DNA of 14,491 nt from contig JBOGIQ010000132.1 in assembly GCA_050742535.1 (NCBI GenBank), forward strand, positions 1 to 14,491, given 5' to 3'. The number at the start of each line of letters is the position of its first letter. Position 1 is the stretch's first letter. The DNA comes from Gp6-AA40 sp050742535. GTDB taxonomy: Bacteria; Acidobacteriota; Vicinamibacteria; Vicinamibacterales; UBA2999. Made by a program: the position numbers and the translations under genes. Below the pieces are notes generated by a model. The model was not told the DNA's origin. It did not search any database and was given only the letters and a program-made list of their open reading frames with translations. Positions 1-7,064 of the stretch are shown here, one piece after another.

Positions 1-122
1 GGCGCGCCGGCGACCCCGCCGGGCACGGATGGAGCCTGGCCGGCCGGCAACGCGACCTGCGCGCTGAGGCTGCCCAGCAGGGACACGGTACCCAGGGCGA
101 TCAGCACCAACGTTTTCCGCAT
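1..122 (-). CDS. N-terminal fragment of an exported protein, probably carboxypeptidase-regulatory-like
   Basis: Only the first 40 codons are in the window; the gene runs off the left edge. The ATG is at 120-122. The translation starts MRKTLVLIALGTVSLLGSLS followed by AQ, then a Pro/Gly/Ala-rich stretch. This is a typical Sec signal peptide: basic N-region, hydrophobic core, small residues before the cut. The design closely resembles the N-terminus of the next gene upstream (start at 1702), which also has a signal peptide followed by a Pro/Gly-rich stretch before its first regulatory-like domain. A tandem paralogue is therefore my inference, but no domain is visible in the part seen. It lies 33 bp downstream of the frameshifted gene, with the spacer filled by 9-bp repeats. 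Confidence 0.6.
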   Translation of the reverse strand, partial: MRKTLVLIALGTVSLLGSLSAQVALPAGQAPSVPGGVAGA

Positions 123-130
123 CTGCACCT

Positions 131-157
131 CGAACGACTCGAACGATTCGAACGACT
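131..157. repeat. 9-bp tandem repeat, three units, CGAACG core
   Basis: Three head-to-tail units: CGAACGACT, CGAACGATT and CGAACGACT. The array begins at the stop codon of the frameshifted gene (TAG, complement of 156-158) and fills the spacer up to just before the next start codon. The same CGAACG core makes the larger array at 1713-1793, on the other side of the same gene. Confidence 0.85.
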
Positions 158-1702
158 AAAGCCCCGTCGTCAGTCGAAGATCGACGGCGATCGTCTCGCC
201 TTCCTTCAGCGTGTATTCACGCGCGCCGCGCCGGAGTTCCTTCTGGAATTCCGGTGAGTACTGGCGGCCCTGTTCGAGCGCCTCGATTGCCGTGGCGACG
301 TAGCGCCCCGGCCGGAGGTTGCGCGCCTCGAAGCGCCCTCGCGTGTCGGGTCGTGCGAGGCGAATCAGCCGTGCCGCGATGACCGCCTCCTTCTGCTCCG
401 CGGGCTGGATGACCACGACATAGTCGGTCATCGCCTGGCCGCGGCTGTCAGTCACGTGCCCGGCGACAGTCGTGACCTTATCGGTGAGCGTAATCCGTAC
501 GTCGGACACCGCGGCCGCCTCATCGAGGTCGAGGGGAACGTCAGTGATGTCCATCCCGTCGTGGATCACCGACTTGATCGACCACCCTGCCGGGAGAGGA
601 ACGACGTTCAGAAACCCGCCCGGTCTGTCCCGACAGCTTGAAGGCACCATCCTCGGCGATGGTTCCGTTCGACAACGGATCGCTACTGCCGCCCAAGAAC
701 AGGAATGCGCGACGCGGATCCGACTGCTGGGCGGAGACGCGAGGTGAGCCGGCCGCTGACCGTGATCAGCGTCAATGCCGCGCCGACAGCCGGCTGGGTG
801 GTCGAATCGACAACCGTTCCGCTGATTCGCCCGAGCCTCGATGCAATCAGCGCAAACTGGATCGCCTGCTCCTGTCCGATGCCGAGCGTCAGCGGCTGTG
901 CCTGATCGGCACTCAGCGTTCCGGGATAGAAGGTCGGCGCGAATCCTTCGTTGACGTCGTTCGGTCCGCTGCCGGTGGCCATGCCGCCGCCGAGCGTCCG
1001 CATCGACGCGAGCACCACGTATTCACCGGGCATGAGACCGAAGGCGCGGAACTCGCCCCGGTCGTCGGTCGTCGCAAAAGGCGTCTGATTGCCGGCCGTG
1101 GTCAGGCGCCGCTGACCGTCGGTTCCATATTGATAGCGCTGAACCTGGACCTGGACGCCGGCAACCGGTTCGCCGAACTCGTCTGTGACGCGCACCGAGA
1201 TGACGCTGCCGCGCGGCAACATGAAGTCGACACGATCGAGCGTTTCGCCATCCGACAGCGTAACTGGTGTTCCGGCTTCGTATGGCCGCCGCTGGCCATA
1301 TTGCAGCGCCACGTAGCCGGCTTTGTCGGCCGTGATCGAGAACCGGCCGGCCGGCAGATCGCCGAACTGGAACCGCCCCTCTGCGTCGGTGGTCGTCACG
1401 CGGCGATATTGCTGCCCGGGCTGGGCCGCATCGACACGCGACAGACTGATCTGCGCGCGCCGGAGCCCGTTCGGTGCCTCGGCGGCGAGGACGCGGCCGC
1501 GCACCACGGCCGTGCCGGTCAGCGCGGTTGTCGCAGTATCACGAGGTGGAGCGCCGGGGCGACAGGCGCCAGGCGGTAAACCAGGGACCGCGCCGCCGGG
1601 AGCCGGAGCTCCCTGTCCGACGCTGCCCGGCGCCTGAGCGAACGACGGAAGCGAGAGGAGCAGCGAACACGCTGCAACGAGGGGCACCAACGCACGTTTC
1701 AT
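156..1702 (-). pseudogene. Exported carboxypeptidase-regulatory-like domain protein, disrupted by two frameshifts
   Basis: The gene starts at an ATG (1700-1702) preceded by a good GGGAGG ribosome site. It encodes a signal peptide (MKRALVPLVAACSLLLSLPS then FAQ), a Pro/Gly-rich linker, and repeated beta-sandwich modules of the CarboxypepD_reg type. Examples are VVRGRVLAAEAPNGLRRAQI...TTDAEGRFQFGDLPAGRFSI and a second copy with TTDDRGEFRAFGLMPGEYVV. The first frame stops at 683. Homologous sequence then continues in a second frame (QQSDPRRAFLFLGGSSDPLS) and, from about 620, in a third frame (FLNVVPLPAGWSIKSVIHDG ... ARPDTRGRFEARNLRPGRYV) to the TAG at 156-158. Each shift equals one extra base, near 738-755 and 611-622. 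Removing two bases leaves 1545 nt, a clean reading of 514 residues. It is either a recent pseudogene or an assembly artefact. The family is probably envelope-associated or secreted; its ligand is unknown. Confidence 0.8.
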
Positions 1703-1712
1703 GGCCGCCTCC

Positions 1713-1793
1713 CGAACGCCTCGAACGTTTCGAACGTTTCGAACGATCCGAACGATCCGAACGATCCGAACGATCCGAACGATCCGAACGATC
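1713..1793. repeat. 9-bp tandem repeat array, nine units, CGAACG core
   Basis: Nine contiguous 9-bp units: one CGAACGCCT, two CGAACGTTT and six identical CGAACGATC. The right end overlaps the last base of the gabD stop codon (complement of 1793-1795). The left end stops immediately before the ribosome binding site of the frameshifted gene. It fills the spacer. On the plus strand it would read as a Ser-Glu-Arg repeat, but I see no gene there. Confidence 0.92.
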
Positions 1794-3280
1794 TATATTC
1801 CGCCGAGACAGAGGTATTTCACTTCGAGAAACTCCTCAATCCCGTATTTCGATCCCTCGCGTCCCAGCCCGGACTCCTTCACGCCGCCGAACGGCGCGAC
1901 CTCGGTCGAGATCAAGCCGGTGTTGATGCCGACCATACCGGATTCCAGGCCTTCCGCGACCCGCCACACGCGGCCGATGTCGCGGCCGTAGAAGTATGCC
2001 GCCAGCCCGAACTCGGTGTTGTTCGCCTGCGCGATCGCGTCCTCTTCCGTCTTGAACCGGAAGAGCGGTGCCACGGGACCGAACGTCTCTTCACGCGCCA
2101 TCAGAGCGCCCGGCGCCACATCCGCGAGGACGGTCGGCTCGAAGAACCGTCCACCAAGAGCATGGCGGTGCCCGCCGACGACCACCCGCGCCCCTTTCTC
2201 GACGGCATCCTTGATGTGCTCCTCGACCTTCGCCACCGCCTTGTCGTCGATGAGCGGCCCCTGCGTCGCTCCGGGCTCGAGCCCGGGCGCCGGCGTCAGC
2301 TTCTTCACCGAATCCGCCAGCTTCTGCGCGAACGCGTCGTAGACGCCATCCTGCACGTAAATCCGGTTCACGCAGACGCATGTCTGACCGGTATTGCGGT
2401 ACTTGGACGCAATCGCGCCCTCGACGGCCGCATCCAGGTCGGCGTCATCGAAGACGATGAACGGCGCGTTGCCGCCAAGTTCGAGCGAGATCTTCTTCAC
2501 CGTCTGCGCGCACTGCGCCATCAGCACCTTGCCCACCTCGGTGGAGCCCGTGAACGACAGTTTGCGGACGATCGGGTTCGCGGTGAGCTCGCCGCCGATC
2601 TCGCCGGCCGATCCGGTGACGACGTTGAACACGCCTTTCGGAAGGCCCGCCCGTTCCGCGAGTTCCGCGAGGGCCAGGGCTGAAAACGGCGTCTGCGATG
2701 CCGGCTTCAACACGACCGTGCATCCGGCGGCAATCGCCGGACCGGCCTTGCGGGTGATCATGGCCAGCGGAAAGTTCCACGGCGTGATGCATGCGGCAAC
2801 GCCGATCGGCTGTTTGATGACGACGATCCGCTTGTCGGGCTGGTGGCCGGGAATGGTGTCGCCGTAAATGCGCTTCGCTTCTTCGCCAAACCATTCCAGA
2901 AACGCGCCGGCATATGCGACCTCGCCGCGCGACTCGACCAGCGGCTTGCCCTGCTCGGTCGTCATCAGCTTCGCCAGGTCGTCGGTGTTGGCGATCATCA
3001 GCTCGAACCAGCGACGGAGCACCGCCGCCCGCTCCTTGGCGGTCTTCCTGCGCCATTCGGGGAACGCGCGGTTGGCCGCCTCGATCGCGTCGCGTGTCTC
3101 GACGGCGCCGAATTTAGGAACCGTGCCGATGATCTCACCCGTCGCCGGGTTGTCGACGTTAATCGTGGCGCCGCCACGGGCGTTCACCCAGGTGCCGTCT
3201 ACGTAGCAGGTCTGGCGGAACAGCTTCGCGTCCGACAGTGCCACGCCGATGATCGTGCTGGAATTCGTCTGCGTTGCCAT
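1793..3280 (-). CDS. gabD: Succinate-semialdehyde dehydrogenase, NAD(P)-dependent (GabD type)
   Basis: A 495-residue aldehyde dehydrogenase that matches my recollection of Escherichia coli GabD along nearly its whole length. Shared segments include ETRDAIEAANRAFPEWRRKT, KRIYGDTIPGHQPDKR, ITPWNFPLAMITRKAGPAIA, VLKPASQTPFSALALAELAE and GREGSKYGIEEFLEVKY. The catalytic cysteine is C301 in NTGQTCVC and the general base is E267 in LELGG; both are intact. The known reaction is oxidation of succinate semialdehyde to succinate in the cytoplasm, feeding the TCA cycle. Related semialdehydes are possible because substrate cannot be proven from sequence. The ATG at 3278-3280 has an AAGGCG site a few bases upstream. 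It is the seventh gene of the minus-strand run from E1-alpha, 42 bp after the M28 peptidase gene. Its stop codon abuts the 9-bp repeat array. Confidence 0.93.
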   Translation of the reverse strand: MATQTNSSTIIGVALSDAKLFRQTCYVDGTWVNARGGATINVDNPATGEIIGTVPKFGAVETRDAIEAANRAFPEWRRKTAKERAAVLRRWFELMIANTDDLAKLMTTEQGKPLVESRGEVAYAGAFLEWFGEEAKRIYGDTIPGHQPDKRIVVIKQPIGVAACITPWNFPLAMITRKAGPAIAAGCTVVLKPASQTPFSALALAELAERAGLPKGVFNVVTGSAGEIGGELTANPIVRKLSFTGSTEVGKVLMAQCAQTVKKISLELGGNAPFIVFDDADLDAAVEGAIASKYRNTGQTCVCVNRIYVQDGVYDAFAQKLADSVKKLTPAPGLEPGATQGPLIDDKAVAKVEEHIKDAVEKGARVVVGGHRHALGGRFFEPTVLADVAPGALMAREETFGPVAPLFRFKTEEDAIAQANNTEFGLAAYFYGRDIGRVWRVAEGLESGMVGINTGLISTEVAPFGGVKESGLGREGSKYGIEEFLEVKYLCLGGI

Positions 3281-3292
3281 ATTGCGCCTTGC

Positions 3293-3320
3293 TGGATGGT
3301 GGTTAGTGGATGGTGGTTCG
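3293..3320. repeat. Two 14-bp direct repeats in the peptidase-gabD spacer
   Basis: TGGATGGTGGTTAG is followed directly by TGGATGGTGGTTCG, 12 of 14 bases identical. Read on the minus strand it also shows a 7-bp sub-period (ACCACCA / TCCACTA / ACCACCA / TCCAGCA). It occupies most of the 42-bp gap between the M28 peptidase stop codon and the gabD ribosome site. Confidence 0.75.
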
Positions 3321-3322
3321 TC

Positions 3323-4945
3323 TCATTTCGATGGCGCCGCCGGCGGACGGGGCATGTCCTCCTTCGAGAACCTCGGAAGGAGCTCATCGCGCATCGCGAG
3401 GTGGTAGACCGTGCCCGCCACGACGATCGCTGCCTTCTTCACATCGTCTTCGACAATCCGCTCGTAGGTGTCGAGATTCGTGTGCCAGGTCACGTTGTCG
3501 TACTGGATCCCGTCGAGGATCATGTTGACGCCGGGGAGGCCGGCATTGCTGAAGCTGGAGGAATCGGTCCCGCCGCCCCCCGTCCGCGTCCGCGTCGTCG
3601 TCGCGCCCAGCATCCCCAGGTCTTTGAACGACGCCGTCGCTTCGCGGATGACGGTTGCCGCTGCCGCCGGTCCGAACGCCGTCATGCCGCGGATGCGCCC
3701 GGTACCCGAGTCCATGTTGAAGTACGCCGAGAGCTTTCCGTAGGCCGGCTTCTGATCTTCGAACGTGCCGAAATGCTGCTTGACGTAAGCGGCCGAACCA
3801 AACAGCCCCTGCTCTTCTCCGCTCCACAGCGCAACCCGGATGGTTCGCCGCGGCTTCGCGCCGATAGCGGAGAGGATCCGTACCGCCTCCATCATCACGG
3901 CGCAGCCGATGGCGTTGTCGGTCGCACCGGTGGCCGCGTGCCATGAGTCGAGGTGGCCGCCGAGCATCACGACTTCATCAGCCTTGTCGCTGCCGGGGAG
4001 CTCGGCGATGACGTTGTAGCTCGTACGCCCTTCCGGATAGCTGCGGTTCACAATCTCGAATTCGAGCTCGACCGGACGTTTGTCCGCGAGCAGCCGCGAA
4101 ATGCGCCCGTAATCCTCGTTGCGCATGACCACGGTTGGCGGTGCCTTGGTCACGTCACGGGTCGCGTTGTCGAAGGCGCGAATCTGTCCGTGATCGCGTC
4201 CGGCATCGTTGATGCGAACGAGCGCGCCGTTGTCGAGCAGGAACTGATTGAGCTGCGTCTGAATCTGCGCGTTCGTCAGCGGACGCTGCGAATCGTTGAC
4301 CGATACCGGCGCCTGCGCCTGCTGCGGCGCGGCCGGCTGCGGCGCGGGTGCCGCCTGCGCCGGCTGGTTGTTCAGCTGCGTGAGGAGGTCGGCCTCGTCG
4401 CGCCGGAGCGGCGCCGCGTTGAAGGTGACAGGCACCACACGGTGCGGCCCGACGAGGACCATGCGGCCGCTGACCGTGGACTTGATGCCTTCCAGGAAGG
4501 ATGTCATCTCCGCCGCCGTCGCACGTGCCGGCAGCGTGATCTGCACAGCCTGACCGCGCGCGACGCCCTTCGTTCCCGGCGTCCACGCCAGCACCTCCAC
4601 GACCAGCGCGTCCTTGGCCGGAGAGACCAGGTGCGCCGTCACGCGTTCGTTCGCCCAACCGTCGTGGCCGAAGTCCCACGGCTCGAGATGGCCGTTCTTC
4701 AAACCCCACGACGTCATCTGCTGAACGGCCCACTCGCCGGCGGCCTTCAGGTTCGGCGAGCCGGTCAGCCGCGGCCCGTACACATCGGTGAGGACGTGGA
4801 CCGTCCGGAGAATCTGCGACCTGGCCGTCGCTTCCTGCCGGATCTTCCAGAATACGGCTTCGTCCGGGCGTTCGTCCGCGGCGAGCACCGCGAAACCGGC
4901 CAGAGACACGGCGATTGAAAGACCGATCAATCTGCGGCTCGTCAT
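3323..4945 (-). CDS. Exported M28-family zinc metallopeptidase
   Basis: A 540-residue peptidase with an N-terminal signal peptide (MTSRRLIGLSIAVSLAGFAV, then LAA). The C-terminal half carries the M28 di-zinc site: H331 and D333 (GGHLDSWH), bridging D343 (GATDNAIG), the catalytic/ligand pair E377-E378 (WSGEEQG), D412 (FNMDSG) and H488 (TWHTNLD). All expected ligands are present. The middle region (about 110-310) fits a PA-type insert, broken by a Pro/Ala/Gln-rich linker, as in the carboxypeptidase Q-like branch. It probably acts outside the cytoplasm, as an aminopeptidase or dipeptidase. The start is set at the ATG 4943-4945 because AGGTGG lies 9 bases upstream; an in-frame GTG at 4954 has no room for a ribosome site. 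It sits between the SDR and gabD genes. Confidence 0.9.
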   Translation of the reverse strand: MTSRRLIGLSIAVSLAGFAVLAADERPDEAVFWKIRQEATARSQILRTVHVLTDVYGPRLTGSPNLKAAGEWAVQQMTSWGLKNGHLEPWDFGHDGWANERVTAHLVSPAKDALVVEVLAWTPGTKGVARGQAVQITLPARATAAEMTSFLEGIKSTVSGRMVLVGPHRVVPVTFNAAPLRRDEADLLTQLNNQPAQAAPAPQPAAPQQAQAPVSVNDSQRPLTNAQIQTQLNQFLLDNGALVRINDAGRDHGQIRAFDNATRDVTKAPPTVVMRNEDYGRISRLLADKRPVELEFEIVNRSYPEGRTSYNVIAELPGSDKADEVVMLGGHLDSWHAATGATDNAIGCAVMMEAVRILSAIGAKPRRTIRVALWSGEEQGLFGSAAYVKQHFGTFEDQKPAYGKLSAYFNMDSGTGRIRGMTAFGPAAAATVIREATASFKDLGMLGATTTRTRTGGGGTDSSSFSNAGLPGVNMILDGIQYDNVTWHTNLDTYERIVEDDVKKAAIVVAGTVYHLAMRDELLPRFSKEDMPRPPAAPSK

Positions 4946-4954
4946 TTCAGTCAC

Positions 4955-4960
4955 CCACCT
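4955..4960 (-). promoter_or_regulatory. Ribosome binding site deciding the M28 peptidase start
   Basis: On the minus strand AGGTGG lies 9 bases before the ATG at 4945. It almost touches the alternative GTG at 4954, so it favours the ATG. Confidence 0.6.
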
Positions 4961-4962
4961 GT

Positions 4963-4980
4963 CGAGCCTGACGAGGCTCG
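4963..4980. repeat. Perfect hairpin, 7-bp stem with 4-base loop
   Basis: CGAGCCT, loop GACG, AGGCTCG. It lies in the 54-bp spacer between the SDR stop codon and the M28 peptidase start, in the transcript of the minus-strand run. No T-run follows on the minus strand, so it does not look like a full intrinsic terminator. It could stabilise or process the mRNA, or be a single REP-like palindrome. Confidence 0.7.
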
Positions 4981-4999
4981 CCCCACGATCACCAACGAA

Positions 5000-5803
5000 C
5001 TATCTAGGATTGATCGCGTATCCGCCGTCGAATGCGATGCGCGCGCCGTTGATGTAGACGGCGCGATCGGAGGCGAGGAACGTCACGAAATCCGCGAGCT
5101 CCTCCATCGAACCCCATCGTCCCTGCACGATGCCCCACGCCCGGCAGATGTCCTCGACGAACTGCTCCTTGGATTTCCCCTGCTGCTTGCCCATGTTCTC
5201 GGCCCAGCCGTGCCGCCACTCGGTGGCGATCAACCCCGGCACGACGGTATTGACGGTGATCTTCTCCGCCGCCAGATCGCGCGCCAGATAGGAGGTCATG
5301 TGGTTCATCGCCGAGTTGTTGAGCCCGTGCGTGAGCGCGCCGATGAACGCCGACACGCCCGCGATCCCGCTGATGTTGATGACGCGGCCCGTCCAGTCGC
5401 GCGGCATAATCGGCATGAACGACTGCGTGACGCGCAGCGCTCCAATCAGCTTGAGGTTGAGATCGTCCACCCAGTCGCTGTCGGGCCAGGTGATCTGCCG
5501 ATCCTGGCGGCGAATGCCGCTGCCGGCGTTGTTGATCACGATGTGGACGGTGCCGAACTCCGTCTTCGCGGCGTCAGCCGCGGCCTTGACCTGACCGATG
5601 TCGCGGACGTCGGCCTGCACGGCGAGGACCTTGACGCCCTGCTCGCGGCGAATCTGATCCGCCGCCTGGTCGAGCGCGTCCTTGCCGCGCGCGAGGACGA
5701 CGAGGTTGACGCCTTCCTGGGCGAGCCCGCGCGCAATAGCCTTGCCGATGCCCTTGCTCGCGCCCGTGACGACGGCCGTGCGGCCTTTCAGTCGTAGATC
5801 CAT
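5000..5803 (-). CDS. SDR-family oxidoreductase with non-canonical active site
   Basis: A 267-residue Rossmann protein of classical SDR length. The nucleotide-binding motif TGASKGIG (13-20), the NNAG motif (91-94) and the C-terminal INGARIAFDGGYA segment are intact. The glycine-rich motif with basic residues nearby would allow NADP(H). The catalytic region is unusual: after INISG (S145), the place where YxxxK should stand reads N163-S-A-M-N167. Both the Tyr and the Lys of the family are thus replaced by Asn. The DNA at 5300-5320 reads this without ambiguity. It may be an SDR with altered chemistry, or a binding protein. The ATG at 5801-5803 has GGAG upstream. It follows the E2 gene by 28 bp and precedes the M28 peptidase gene. 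Substrate unknown. Confidence 0.85.
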   Translation of the reverse strand: MDLRLKGRTAVVTGASKGIGKAIARGLAQEGVNLVVLARGKDALDQAADQIRREQGVKVLAVQADVRDIGQVKAAADAAKTEFGTVHIVINNAGSGIRRQDRQITWPDSDWVDDLNLKLIGALRVTQSFMPIMPRDWTGRVINISGIAGVSAFIGALTHGLNNSAMNHMTSYLARDLAAEKITVNTVVPGLIATEWRHGWAENMGKQQGKSKEQFVEDICRAWGIVQGRWGSMEELADFVTFLASDRAVYINGARIAFDGGYAINPR

Positions 5804-5831
5804 CAGTCTCCGATCCTCTCGTCACGATCAA

Positions 5832-7064
5832 TCAAGAAAACTTTCCCACCTCGCCGATCGCGACGACCACATCGTTGAGGAATCTCGCCGCGCTGGCGCC
5901 GTCGACGACGCGGTGATCCGACGACAGCGTCACCGTCATCATCGGCCGCACCGCCAGCATCCCGTCCACCACGACCACGCGATCGACGATGGCGCCGACG
6001 GCCAGGATGCCGACCTGCGGCGGCACGATGATCGCCGTAAACGTATCGACGTTGAACATGCCGAGGTTGCTGATGGTGAACGTCGCCCCGCTGATGTCGG
6101 CCGGCGACAGTTTGTTCGATCGCGCGCGCGAGGCCTTGTCGATGCGCTGTTTTGCGATCTCGCCGATCGACGCGCGGTCCGCGTTGTGCACCACCGCCGC
6201 CACGACGGCGTTCTCGACGGCGATGGCCAGGCCGACGTTGACGTCCTGATGCACCGTGATGCGACCGTTCTCCCAGCTCGCGTTCATGCGCGGATGCTTC
6301 CGCAATGCCCGGGCGACGGCGGCGACGATCAGGTCGGTGTGCGTCATCTTCACACCGTGCAGCTCCTCAATCTTGGGCACCATCGTGTCGCGCGCGGTCT
6401 TCAGCGTGCTGACGTCGATCTCCCGCGACACGAAGAAGTGCGGTACCGTTGTCCAGCTCTGCGTCGTGCGTTCGGCCATGATGCGGCCGATCGACGACAC
6501 CGCATCGGCCGGGCCGGCGGATACGGCCAGCGCCGGCGCAGCGGACCGTATTTCGGATTCGGGCGTGGCGACGCTGGCGGCAGCGGCTTTGAGGATGTCG
6601 TCGGCGAGAATCTCACCGCCCGGGCCGGACCCTTTGATCGTTGCGATGTCGACGCCGTGCTCGCGGGCGAGCTTCCGCGCTTTGGGCGAAATGCGCGCCC
6701 CCGCCGCGGAGGCAGGCTCCGCCGGGGATGGCCCGGCGGCAGCCGCGGCTGGGGCGGCGGCGGGAACCGCCGCGGCACCGGTACGCCCGGTCTGGACGTG
6801 CGTGCCCTGCTGCGGAACCGACTCACCCGGCTTGAGCAGCCAGGCGATCGTCTGCCCGACGGGAATCACGTCGCCGGTCCTGGCCGTCACGCCGCCGAGA
6901 ATGCCGTCGCTCTGCGCCTCGATTTCCACGACCGCCTTGTCGGTCTCGACCTCGAGGAGCATGTCGCCTTTCTTGACCTGCTCCCCTTCCTTCTTCAGCC
7001 ACGAGACGAGCTTACCGGTCTCCTGCGCCATCTCGAGCGCAGGCATTACGACTGAAATCGCCAC
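5832..7064 (-). CDS. Dihydrolipoyl acyltransferase, E2 of a 2-oxoacid dehydrogenase complex
   Basis: A 410-residue E2 with all three parts in order. The lipoyl domain (about 1-80) has lipoylated K43 in EVETDKAVVEIEA. An Ala/Pro-rich swinging linker (about 95-120) is followed by a peripheral subunit-binding domain (about 123-160, RISPKARKLAREHGVDIATI then KGSGPGGEI). The catalytic acyltransferase domain ends in DHRVVDG (H384, D388). It transfers the acyl group made by E1 to CoA and forms the cytoplasmic complex core. There is one lipoyl domain, as in acetoin, branched-chain and many bacterial pyruvate complexes. The start is a GTG at 7062-7064 that overlaps the last base of the M24 stop codon (TAGTG), so the two are probably translationally coupled. 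An ATG at codon 7 would cut into the lipoyl domain. No E3 gene is in the window. Confidence 0.94.
   Translation of the reverse strand: MAISVVMPALEMAQETGKLVSWLKKEGEQVKKGDMLLEVETDKAVVEIEAQSDGILGGVTARTGDVIPVGQTIAWLLKPGESVPQQGTHVQTGRTGAAAVPAAAPAAAAAGPSPAEPASAAGARISPKARKLAREHGVDIATIKGSGPGGEILADDILKAAAASVATPESEIRSAAPALAVSAGPADAVSSIGRIMAERTTQSWTTVPHFFVSREIDVSTLKTARDTMVPKIEELHGVKMTHTDLIVAAVARALRKHPRMNASWENGRITVHQDVNVGLAIAVENAVVAAVVHNADRASIGEIAKQRIDKASRARSNKLSPADISGATFTISNLGMFNVDTFTAIIVPPQVGILAVGAIVDRVVVVDGMLAVRPMMTVTLSSDHRVVDGASAARFLNDVVVAIGEVGKFS

Noticed and set aside
1713..1793. CRISPR array or coding Ser-Glu-Arg repeat
   Set aside because: Units are 9 bp with no spacers between them, no cas genes are nearby, and no supported gene reads through it.
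4946..4954. GTG start at 4954 for the M28 peptidase
   Set aside because: The AGGTGG site abuts this codon, leaving no spacing; the ATG at 4945 has the proper distance.
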